NCBI GenBank assembly: GCA_028822155.1
Contig: JAPKEJ010000025.1
Coordinates: 1 to 34,609 of the forward strand
Source: Porticoccaceae bacterium
GTDB taxonomy: Bacteria; Pseudomonadota; Gammaproteobacteria; Pseudomonadales; Porticoccaceae
Length of the DNA stretch: 34,609 nt
Reading direction: 5' to 3'
The notes beneath the pieces are model-generated. The model was not told the origin of the DNA and did no database searches. It saw only the letters and a program-made list of their open reading frames with translations. Positions 16,987 to 26,885 of this stretch are shown one piece after another; the first letter of the stretch is position 1, and every line of letters begins with the position of its first letter. A program made the position numbers and the translations under genes.

Positions 16987-17130
16987 TCAATTCCAGTGCC
17001 TAGTCTTCATTGGCGGCTTAATCAAATATTGCCTAATCACCACGGCCTCCTCGGCTGTAATCAAACGTTTGAACGACACCATCCCGTTATACCCTAAAGC
17101 GCTCGAGCCAAAGGCTGCCAGGTAAAAGCC
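16987..17130 (-). pseudogene. Decayed 3' end of a PQQ-dependent alcohol dehydrogenase (probable)
   Basis: On the minus strand a frame open only from 17130 encodes ...SALGYNGMVSF, KRLITAEEA, VVIRQYLI and ends at a TGA (16989-16987). GMVSF...L...E...I..YLI is the characteristic C-terminus of quinohemoprotein alcohol dehydrogenases, where the cytochrome domain ends. An in-frame TAA lies at 17131-17133 and no cytochrome CxxCH or PQQ-propeller sequence is present upstream. It is therefore a fragment of about 47 codons. It lies directly upstream of the aldehyde dehydrogenase on the same strand, the natural partner of such an enzyme. Identification rests on a short motif. Confidence 0.5.
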
Positions 17131-17485
17131 TTAAATGCCGTTAGTATTTTGCAGATATTCAAGGCGGCATTTTCTTTCAGTGCACTGTTACGGCGTATTT
17201 GGTTATATATGTAGTCCGCGGCAAGCTTCCTGAATCATTCGGCATCCGGCATACTGACACTAAATATAGTTATCGTCAATCTGTCGCCCGCATGAATATG
17301 TTCCAAATTTTTTCGAGTCTAGATCCAATACTCCAGCTGCCTCTATCTACTAATTACATATAACGCGTGGCTTAGCCGGCCCCGTCAGGCTCAAATTACG
17401 ATTGATTGTCGTACAGTTGAAACTCCCTTTTTCTTAGTTTGGATGACAATATAGCTTTACAAAATAATCCTGAATGTAAATTTAA

Positions 17486-17514
17486 TTGACACTTAGTACA
17501 TCTTATGTCATTTT
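17486..17514 (+). promoter_or_regulatory. Promoter and operator-like inverted repeat of the TonB receptor gene
   Basis: TTGACA (17486-17491), 17 bases and CATTTT (17509-17514) form a promoter-like pair. TGACA (17487-17491) and TGTCA (17506-17510) form an inverted repeat with 14 bases between. The same arms and spacing occur in the tetR promoter at 21131-21156, so the TetR protein encoded at 20455 is a candidate binder. Confidence 0.5.
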
Positions 17515-17547
17515 GATGCACGCGCAAATACACGGATACGCGTAGCC

Positions 17548-17578
17548 GCAGAGTTCGATGTTATCGAGATAACTCTGC
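17548..17578 (+). promoter_or_regulatory. Leader hairpin before the TonB receptor gene
   Basis: GCAGAGTT (17548-17555) and AACTCTGC (17571-17578) form a perfect 8-pair stem with a 15-base loop, followed by GATTTTG. A second inverted repeat GTTATC-GA-GATAAC (17560-17573) overlaps it. It lies in the predicted 5' leader, 36 bases before the ATG. It could be a DNA operator or an RNA control element. Confidence 0.4.
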
Positions 17579-17614
17579 GATTTTGATAAAAACAACTAAA
17601 TTGGAGGATCCTAC

Positions 17615-20080
17615 ATGTCCCTAATATTCAAAAAAGCACCCCTACTTGCCGCAATCGCTCTGGCAACGGCCACATCATTTACTCAGGCGCAAATGCTTGA
17701 GGAAGTTATTGTCTCCGCGCAAAAAAGAGTTGAGAGCCTACAAGACGTACCCATCTCCGTAACAGCCATGCAAGGGGACAAACTGCAGTCTGCCGGCATC
17801 GCCAATATGTCTTCACTGGCAGATAATATCCCTAATCTTTTCATCTCGGATGCAGCGGTCAATACCAATATTTACATGCGCGGTATGGGCTCTGGCAACA
17901 ACCAGGCGTTTGAGCAATCTGTCGGCATGTACATCGACGGGGTCTATATGGGCCGTGGACGACAGTACCGGTCACCTTTTGTTGATGTAGAGCGTGTCGA
18001 AGTATTGCGCGGCCCACAGGGCACCTTGTTTGGTAAAAATACGGTGGCGGGTGCAATCAACGTCACTACTGCATCACCCGATGCTGGAGAAGAGCTTAAT
18101 GGCAGCATCGCCGTTGTCGCAGAAGAAAACGGCGGTAAAATTGCTGAAGGTTATGTGAGCGGGTCGGTCACTGACAACTTTGCCCTACGCTTTGGTGGTA
18201 AGTGGCGTGAAACAGACGGTTACATGAAAAACCAATTTCTGGGTACCGATGAACCTGCATTGGATGAAACATTGTACCGCCTTACCGCAGTTTGGCAGCC
18301 TACCGATAATTTGGACGTCAACTTCAAATACAGCCATTCTAATTATGACCGGGTGGGCGCGCCTTCCACAGCCAAATTGTTTTTAGACGCCGAAGGTCGA
18401 GCCCGAGATGTTCCTAATGCAAGCGCCTTTGCGGGGATTGCATACGCGGCCATGGATAACTTTTTCCCTGATTTTGTAGCGGCCACACAAACAGAATTCA
18501 CAACGTATAAGGACAACAACCTAGGCTTTGACGGTAAAACAGCACAAATTGGTAGAAATCCAGAAATCAGCGAGAATAAAACAGACAATCTGGTTCTGAA
18601 AGTCGATTGGGATGTGGCGGGTATGCTGTTTACCTCGATCACCGGCTCGTCGTCCTATGAGTCGCTCGACGGCGTTGATGTTGACTGGTTACCACTGCAG
18701 TTTATTTCTCGGGATGATGATCAGGACTTCGAGCAGTTTAGCCAGGAATTTCGCATTACGTCGCCGGGCGGAGAGTTTTTTGATTATGTTGCCGGCTTAT
18801 ACTACGAGAAAAGTAATCTGGAGTTTGATCGCCGAGTGGATCTTGACACCAATTTAGGTGATCTTACGCCTCAAATCATTGGTATAGACAACTTAATGAT
18901 TGTTCTGAGTGGCGGTCAGTATTCGGCCAACCAGATAGCTCGAAGTCACGCGTATTCACAGGACTCGGATTCTTGGGCTGTATTTGGCCAAGGTACCTTT
19001 AATCTTAGCGACTCGCTTCGAGTAACCGTCGGTCTGCGTTATACCGAAGAAAATAAGGATGTGGAGACCAGTCAGTTTCTTTCCGATGACAATACGGGGC
19101 TCTCTACTCCGAGTATGAATCCGTTTTTGGCGACTATTTGGGCGGAAAACTTTAACTCGTACAACTATCAGTTCAAGGAAAAGCGTGCAACGGATAAATG
19201 GCTGCCGTCGCTTAATGTACAGTGGGACGCCTTTGACAGCACCATGCTGTACTTCAGCTTCTCTCAGGGCTTTAAAAGCGGCGGTTTCACCGGTGCTGAT
19301 GATGGAGAGCCGGCCGGTTATGTCGCGGGTCAGACCCCTGATCCTGTCCAGACAATCTTTACCGACCCTGCCGATGCGTTTGAGTTTCAAGATGAAGAAG
19401 TGGATGCATTCGAAATTGGTGGCAAACACACATTGCTCGATGGTGGTATGACCTTGAACTGGGCGGCTTTTTACACCGAGTATGATAATCTGCAAGTATC
19501 GGTATTTAAGGGCGTGGGCTTTGGTGTGACCAATGCAGCCTCTACAATAGTGCAGGGTATCGAGGTCGATCTCAATTGGCAGGCTACGGATGATCTGCGC
19601 CTGGGTGCCAGCGGCGGTTGGTTGGATGCTGAATTTGAAAAGTACCCCGATGCCCCATGCACGGCGATCCAGCTTGATGTGGACCAAGCCTGTGGCACAC
19701 CTGCCGGCTTCACCAATAATGATCTGTCAGGACAAGAAACCACCTACGCGCCGGAATACACCGCCTCACTCTTCTTTGATTACATTACCGGTGTGGGCAG
19801 CAATGGCATGGAGTTTTTCGTTGGCGGTGAACTCAACTATAGCGATGAGTTTTCCTCTGCAGGTGACAACGATCCTCTAGATCGTATCGATAGTTACAGC
19901 AAAACCAACTTGCGTATAGGTTTGCGTGGTAAGGATTGGGAAGTGATGGCCTTTGGGCGTAATATCTTCGACGAGGAAGTGTTTTCTCAGAGTGTTGACG
20001 TTCCCGTCCTGGCTGGTTCACACTTCAGGTTCATTGATGAAGGTGCTGTATTTGGAGCACGCGTTAAGTACGACTTTTAG
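17615..20080 (+). CDS. TonB-dependent outer-membrane receptor
   Basis: 821 residues. A Sec signal peptide (1-25, cleavage after TQA) is followed by LEEVIVSAQKR, a TonB-box-like start common in receptors of marine gammaproteobacteria. The plug domain spans about 45-160 (MRGMGSG, GVYMGRGRQ, VEVLRGPQGTLFGKNTVAGAINV) and the 22-strand barrel occupies the rest, ending in the terminal aromatic FGARVKYDF. It imports a ligand across the outer membrane using TonB-ExbBD energy. The subtype (no STN domain, no siderophore genes nearby) and the catabolic context suggest a hydrophobic carbon source rather than iron, by inference. GGAGG lies 9 bases before the ATG. It is a single-gene transcript with its own promoter, leader hairpin and terminator, and is probably linked to the TetR regulator downstream. 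Confidence 0.96.
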   Translation: MSLIFKKAPLLAAIALATATSFTQAQMLEEVIVSAQKRVESLQDVPISVTAMQGDKLQSAGIANMSSLADNIPNLFISDAAVNTNIYMRGMGSGNNQAFEQSVGMYIDGVYMGRGRQYRSPFVDVERVEVLRGPQGTLFGKNTVAGAINVTTASPDAGEELNGSIAVVAEENGGKIAEGYVSGSVTDNFALRFGGKWRETDGYMKNQFLGTDEPALDETLYRLTAVWQPTDNLDVNFKYSHSNYDRVGAPSTAKLFLDAEGRARDVPNASAFAGIAYAAMDNFFPDFVAATQTEFTTYKDNNLGFDGKTAQIGRNPEISENKTDNLVLKVDWDVAGMLFTSITGSSSYESLDGVDVDWLPLQFISRDDDQDFEQFSQEFRITSPGGEFFDYVAGLYYEKSNLEFDRRVDLDTNLGDLTPQIIGIDNLMIVLSGGQYSANQIARSHAYSQDSDSWAVFGQGTFNLSDSLRVTVGLRYTEENKDVETSQFLSDDNTGLSTPSMNPFLATIWAENFNSYNYQFKEKRATDKWLPSLNVQWDAFDSTMLYFSFSQGFKSGGFTGADDGEPAGYVAGQTPDPVQTIFTDPADAFEFQDEEVDAFEIGGKHTLLDGGMTLNWAAFYTEYDNLQVSVFKGVGFGVTNAASTIVQGIEVDLNWQATDDLRLGASGGWLDAEFEKYPDAPCTAIQLDVDQACGTPAGFTNNDLSGQETTYAPEYTASLFFDYITGVGSNGMEFFVGGELNYSDEFSSAGDNDPLDRIDSYSKTNLRIGLRGKDWEVMAFGRNIFDEEVFSQSVDVPVLAGSHFRFIDEGAVFGARVKYDF

Positions 20081-20120
20081 ACCCTTTTTAGTCCCTAGGA
20101 AGTTAATGGCTCATTGAGCA

Positions 20121-20148
20121 AGCCTGCATTTATTGCAGGCTTTTTTTT
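20121..20148 (+). terminator. Rho-independent terminator of the TonB receptor gene
   Basis: AGCCTGCA (20121-20128), a 5-base loop and TGCAGGCT (20134-20141) form a perfect 8-pair stem directly followed by a run of T up to 20148. It lies 41 bases past the stop. Confidence 0.93.
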
Positions 20149-20454
20149 GCCGTAAAAAAAGACCCTAAGGCCTCTTTGATTTCGAACAAATCGATATTGG
20201 AGCTATTCAGTCCAGCCTTGGCCAGCACTTTACGTACCGCAGGTACACCTTCCGTTTATGAGTAGGACGCTCTAGCTGTGCTTGGATCGAACGACCCAAT
20301 TTCGTTGTTTACACAGGATTTAACCATCATGTTGATGCTATTTCTAGTAGTGGAAAGACCCACATTCCCATTTACTTCAATCTACGACAAGATCTAGGTT
20401 ATTGGCAGTCCTCAGTATACTTTTCAACGCCAACTTCATGTGGTGCATATTGAC
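20149..20454. other. Convergent gap between the TonB receptor and tetR
   Basis: About 300 bases. The left half is the thiolase fragment (20151-20300). The right half (20300-20454) shows no recognisable coding sequence, repeat or terminator for tetR. Confidence 0.5.
20151..20300 (-). pseudogene. Decayed thiolase fragment
   Basis: On the minus strand the frame from about 20255 to 20151 reads GVPAVRKVLAKAGL, then NSSNIDLFEIKEALGSFF. This matches the thiolase segment (G)P.PA.RK.L..AGL...DIDLFE.NEAFA that lies before the catalytic His domain. The Asn of the NEAF motif is Lys, the frame has a TAA at 20256-20258, no Cys-nucleophile half or GHP...G/CGGG end is present, and the fragment stops at the receptor terminator. 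Sequence further upstream (20259-20300) is in frame but not clearly thiolase. The intact thiolase at 2924-4105 has a different sequence here, so this is not a recent copy of it. Confidence 0.65.
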
Positions 20455-21066
20455 TTAGGTATCGGTTAACACCGCAGGATTTTGCAGCCCACGCATAAAT
20501 ACACTCACAAAACGGTTTACCCGCATTTTGTAGATTTCTATGTCCGCTGAAGTATGCCTGAGACCCAGGAGAGTAAGGTTCAAAAGCTCAGAGGCTGCAG
20601 GCGCCGTAAGCAAAGCTGCCTTCAAATCAATCTCTTTCTTACGATTTGCCGACTTAAGAGTAGCTGTCAGTATATCCTTAGATTGCGCAAATGAGTCCGC
20701 AAAGCTATCGCCACAAAGGCGAAAATAAGTCTCAGCAATCTCTTCACCATGCACTGATTCAATGAGCATCTGATGAAGGGGGAGATATCTAGCAAGCAAA
20801 GCAGCCTCGATTCTTGATGTCAGATCTAAAGCTGCTAACCCTAAGCATCGCTTCGCTTCAACTAACCCAGATTCAGTGACGGATATTAATACGCAGCGAA
20901 AAATATCATCTTTATTTTCAAAGTATGAGTACAGTGACGCCCTCGAAATACCAAGGGCAGTTGCGATATCGTGCATTGATGTCTTGCGGTAACCGTAATG
21001 TTTGAACGTTGTGAAGGCACCATTGAGTATTGCTTCGCGCTTATTTTCTTTGGCTAAATTTTGCAT
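20455..21066 (-). CDS. TetR-family transcriptional regulator
   Basis: 203 residues. The N-terminal helix-turn-helix spans about 10-55 (REAILNGAFTTFKHYGYRKT, then MHDIATALGISRASLYSYFENKDDIF), the canonical TetR DNA-binding domain. The C-terminal ~140 residues are the variable ligand-binding, dimerising domain. The ribosome site is weak (TGAAAAAAT before the ATG). Its promoter carries two inverted repeats, one inside the -35/-10 span and one between promoter and gene, so autorepression is likely. One repeat type recurs at the TonB receptor promoter. Likely effectors are CoA esters or the imported substrate (inference). Confidence 0.94.
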   Translation of the reverse strand: MQNLAKENKREAILNGAFTTFKHYGYRKTSMHDIATALGISRASLYSYFENKDDIFRCVLISVTESGLVEAKRCLGLAALDLTSRIEAALLARYLPLHQMLIESVHGEEIAETYFRLCGDSFADSFAQSKDILTATLKSANRKKEIDLKAALLTAPAASELLNLTLLGLRHTSADIEIYKMRVNRFVSVFMRGLQNPAVLTDT

Positions 21067-21103
21067 ATTTTTTCAGTCAATATCCCATGCTGGTTTTGAA
21101 ATT

Positions 21104-21119
21104 AGGACAAAAATGTCCT
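21104..21119. promoter_or_regulatory. Palindrome AGGACA-AAAA-TGTCCT upstream of tetR
   Basis: A perfect 16-base inverted repeat with 6-base arms and a 4-base centre lies 38 bases before the tetR start, downstream of the predicted -10 box. Size and symmetry fit a TetR-dimer operator in the transcribed leader. Confidence 0.6.
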
Positions 21120-21130
21120 TTATGCCAATT

Positions 21131-21156
21131 TTGACAACACTATCCCTTTATGTCAA
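21131..21156 (-). promoter_or_regulatory. tetR promoter with inverted repeat TTGACA-N14-TGTCAA
   Basis: On the minus strand TTGACA (21156-21151), 17 bases and CAAAAT (21133-21128) form a good sigma-70 promoter. The -35 box is one arm of a perfect 6-base inverted repeat whose other arm (21131-21136) overlaps the -10 box. Arms and the 14-base spacing match the TonB receptor promoter (17487-17510). Confidence 0.6.
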
Positions 21157-21242
21157 TTCGTTGCTCTGATCACCATAGCCGTACAATAGTAAGCACAACA
21201 AATGGAGAGCGAGCCACGCAACAAGGCGATACTTTTTACCCA

Positions 21243-23943
<2,701 letters not shown>

Positions 23944-23965
23944 ACCATACCCCTATATTTGTGCG

Positions 23966-25975
23966 TTAAGCGTCTTGTTTTTCGTTAATTTCAATAAGTA
24001 CATCATCCGCCGCAACCTGCTTGCCCGCAACCGCGGTAACTTCATCGACTGTGCCGTCAATTTCAGCTTGAATCTCGTAGTGCATTTTCATCGCTTCTAG
24101 TACGGCAAGGGTTTGCCCCTTGCAGACTTCATCACCTGGCTTAACCAAGACTTCAAGTAACAATCCGTGCATGGGGGCTATAACACGACCACCGCCCACG
24201 GCTTCATCCACCGCACCGTCGAGAATAATGAGATCTTTGAAGAAGGCTCCGCGACCCCCAATAGAGCAATACATTTGGCCACGCTGGCGCTGCATAAACT
24301 GAGCGACTAACTTAACCCCATCCAATAGCACCACAGCCATGTTGTCCTGTATGGATACTACCTGGATCACAGCGCTCTGCTCGGCTGTGGCGTCAGTGAC
24401 ATGATAGGTATCTGCACTGCTGTTTACGGGTGATATTGACAGGTCATGGATGAGATCGCCAAATTGATATTGCTTGCGCGAGACCATAGCGCTGGCAATG
24501 GTCCAATTTTTTAGCTCACAACTGACCAACAGACTACGTTGCAAATGCGCTTTGTTCTCTATCCAGAGTTCCAGTGTTGCTGCCACTGCACTGTCGGCAA
24601 AGCTTATCGGTGCGACTTCAAGGTCAGCTTCTGAGAACTCTTCAGCAATAAAGGCGGTAGTTGCCGCGCCATCAATAAAGCTCTGCTTTTCTAGACATTG
24701 AATCAAAAAATCTTTGTTGTTGGGGGTACCAAAAAGAACGGTTTCTTTAAGCGCTCCAATTAGCCGCAAGCGCGCAGCTTCGCGGGTTGGGCCGTAGCCA
24801 ATAACCTTGGCTACCATGGGATCATAAAACGGTGAGATGGCCTGCCCCGAGGAGATACCATCGTCAATCCGCACGCCCACACCTGAGGCTGGCGCCCAAA
24901 GATCTACTGGGCCAGAGGTCGGCAAGAAATCTTGGCTTGGATCTTCTGTGTATAGGCGCACTTCAATGGCATGCCCCTCTAAACTGATATCGGCTTGGCT
25001 CAAACCAAGAGGCTCGCCCTGGGCAACACTGATTTGCAACGCCACCAAGTCTAGGCCGGTGATGAGCTCGGTCACAGGATGTTCAACCTGCAGGCGAGTG
25101 TTCATTTCCAAAAAGTAAAAGAAGCCGCTGTCATCAAGTAAAAACTCAACGGTGCCTGCGCCACGATAATTGACACTTTTAGCCGCATCAATCGCCGACT
25201 GGCCCATTTTCTCGCGCAGCTCTGGGGTCATTACCGGACAGGGGGCCTCTTCAACGACCTTTTGATGGCGCCGTTGTACCGAGCAATCACGCTCACCCAG
25301 ATGGACGGTATTGCCCATTGTGTCAGCAAATACCTGAATTTCCACATGACGAGGTTTGATAATCGCTTTTTCAAGGATAAGCTCGCCTGAACCAAAAGCC
25401 CCTTCTGCTTCGGCACGGGCTAGTTTTATCGCATTGGCAAGATCAGCCTGATCGTGAACCAAGCGCATACCGCGACCGCCACCACCGGCGGCGGCCTTGA
25501 CCATGAGAGGTAAATCAATCTTAAGCCCCTCTGCTAATAGGGTTTTGTCACTCTGGTCGTGGCCCTCATAACCAGGCACACAGGGCACACCGGCTTCAAT
25601 CATGCGGCGCTTAGACTCGGCCTTGTTACCCATGACATCAATCGCTTCACGCGTCGGCCCGATGAAAACCAGTCCTGCGTTCTCTACCGCTTCAGCAAAA
25701 GCTGCATTTTCACTGAGAAAACCATAGCCAGGATGAATTGATTCTGCACCACTGCTCGCGGCTGCTTGTAAAAGAAGCTCTGGCACTAAGTAGGACTCAC
25801 CAACAGGTCCTGGGCCAATGCGTACTGCATCATCGGCCAGCTGAACATGGGGCGCACCCGCGTCAGCATCGGAGTAAACAGCCACTGTTCGGTAGCCCAG
25901 TTTTTTAGCCGTACGGATAACTCGGCAGGCTATTTCCCCGCGATTGGCAATTAATATACTATTAAAGTTATGCAT
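23966..25975 (-). CDS. Acyl-CoA carboxylase alpha subunit (biotin carboxylase plus BCCP; MCC/GCC-like)
   Basis: 669 residues. A biotin carboxylase domain (1-450: IANRGEIACRVIRTA, ATP-grasp loop AAAGGGGRGMR, EMNTRLQVEHPVTE), a linker of the methylcrotonyl/geranyl carboxylase type (450-590), and a C-terminal biotinyl domain with Lys630 in EAMKMHYE. It carboxylates biotin with ATP and bicarbonate. The partner is the carboxyltransferase encoded at 26886-28508. Length and domain order fit LiuD and AtuF, the alpha subunits of 3-methylcrotonyl-CoA and geranyl-CoA carboxylases. The product removes a block caused by a beta-methyl group. The gene lies 58 bases after the hydratase. Which of the two substrates is used cannot be settled from this subunit. 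Confidence 0.93.
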   Translation of the reverse strand: MHNFNSILIANRGEIACRVIRTAKKLGYRTVAVYSDADAGAPHVQLADDAVRIGPGPVGESYLVPELLLQAAASSGAESIHPGYGFLSENAAFAEAVENAGLVFIGPTREAIDVMGNKAESKRRMIEAGVPCVPGYEGHDQSDKTLLAEGLKIDLPLMVKAAAGGGGRGMRLVHDQADLANAIKLARAEAEGAFGSGELILEKAIIKPRHVEIQVFADTMGNTVHLGERDCSVQRRHQKVVEEAPCPVMTPELREKMGQSAIDAAKSVNYRGAGTVEFLLDDSGFFYFLEMNTRLQVEHPVTELITGLDLVALQISVAQGEPLGLSQADISLEGHAIEVRLYTEDPSQDFLPTSGPVDLWAPASGVGVRIDDGISSGQAISPFYDPMVAKVIGYGPTREAARLRLIGALKETVLFGTPNNKDFLIQCLEKQSFIDGAATTAFIAEEFSEADLEVAPISFADSAVAATLELWIENKAHLQRSLLVSCELKNWTIASAMVSRKQYQFGDLIHDLSISPVNSSADTYHVTDATAEQSAVIQVVSIQDNMAVVLLDGVKLVAQFMQRQRGQMYCSIGGRGAFFKDLIILDGAVDEAVGGGRVIAPMHGLLLEVLVKPGDEVCKGQTLAVLEAMKMHYEIQAEIDGTVDEVTAVAGKQVAADDVLIEINEKQDA

Positions 25976-26033
25976 TAATATATTGTCCTAACTCTTTGTT
26001 TTATATTATTTATATAAAGGAAAGCAAAGGGCG

Positions 26034-26855
26034 CTAGGCCTCTTCGTTCCAATAAGCTTTACGCTTCTCTACAAAAGCCGCCACACCCTCCAACCCCTCT
26101 GGACTGAGCATGCATTGCGCAAAACCTCGCGACGCAAAATCCAAAGCATCTGCTCTCGGACGGCGTAAGGTTTCAAACAGAATACCTTTGGTCACTGCAT
26201 TGGCCCCTGGGGCGCAGGCATTAATTTGCTGTAAAATAGTGTCACATTGCGCCTCAAGATCCTCAACATTGTCGGCAACGCCATGAGCAATGCCTAACTT
26301 AACCGCCTCTTCTCCCTTAAAACGCGCACCGGTAAGCATGAGACGACGGGCTTGGGTAAGGCCGACCCGCTCAGTGACAAAGGGCGCAATTTGTGCCGGG
26401 GGAATGCCTAAACTAGTCTCGCTGAGACGGAAACGTGCATCTGCGGTCACCAGAGTCACATCAGCAACACAGGCAAGGCCCAGCCCTCCGCCGATGGCGG
26501 CACCTTCCACCAAGATAATCACCACCTGAGGCTGCTCATTAAGCATGATCATAACGTCACCAAAAGAGCGATTACCCTTAGCTACTTCAGCAGCATCAAC
26601 TGTCTGCATACCGGACTTAAAGCCTTTAATGTCACCGCCTGCGCAAAAGAAGCCGCCTTTGCCACGCAACACAATAGTGCGAATACTGCGGTCGTCTTTA
26701 ACCAGGCTGAGCACGTTGACGAGTTCATCAGTCATCTCTGCGTTCAGGGCATTCTTAGCCTCGGGACGGTTAAACCAGATCTTTAGTACAGAACCTTGCC
26801 GCTCTAAGACCAGCGCGTTGGTTGAGGGTAACTGTGTTTGGGCTAGATCACTCAT
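26034..26855 (-). CDS. Enoyl-CoA hydratase/isomerase family, methylglutaconyl-CoA hydratase-like
   Basis: 273 residues, crotonase fold. CAGGDIKG (71-78) and GAAIGGGLGLACV (118-130) form the oxyanion hole. LSETSLGIPPAQIAPFV (145-161) resembles LiuC/AtuE-type hydratases. The first catalytic Glu of classical enoyl-CoA hydratase is Gly126 here; the second, Glu146, is kept. It would hydrate the carboxylated 3-methylglutaconyl-type intermediate made by the neighbouring carboxylase. Gene order (carboxyltransferase, hydratase, biotin carboxylase) is that of liuB-C-D and atuC-E-F. GGAGG precedes the ATG. Confidence 0.88.
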   Translation of the reverse strand: MSDLAQTQLPSTNALVLERQGSVLKIWFNRPEAKNALNAEMTDELVNVLSLVKDDRSIRTIVLRGKGGFFCAGGDIKGFKSGMQTVDAAEVAKGNRSFGDVMIMLNEQPQVVIILVEGAAIGGGLGLACVADVTLVTADARFRLSETSLGIPPAQIAPFVTERVGLTQARRLMLTGARFKGEEAVKLGIAHGVADNVEDLEAQCDTILQQINACAPGANAVTKGILFETLRRPRADALDFASRGFAQCMLSPEGLEGVAAFVEKRKAYWNEEA

Positions 26856-26885
26856 GTGAATACCTCCGCTATTTAATTAATCAGG

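Larger units (their letters stand above)
16962..17614. other. Divergent intergenic region, aldehyde dehydrogenase / TonB receptor
   Basis: About 650 bases. It holds the alcohol dehydrogenase remnant (16987-17130), about 350 bases without clear function (17131-17485), then the receptor promoter/operator (17486-17514) and leader hairpin (17548-17578). A minus-strand frame in 17140-17270 (containing LAADYIYNQIRR) may be further gene debris but I could not identify it. Confidence 0.5.

Noticed and set aside
18956..19687. 243-codon ORF antisense to the TonB receptor
   Set aside because: Entirely inside a confident receptor gene; composition is that of a reverse-frame shadow.
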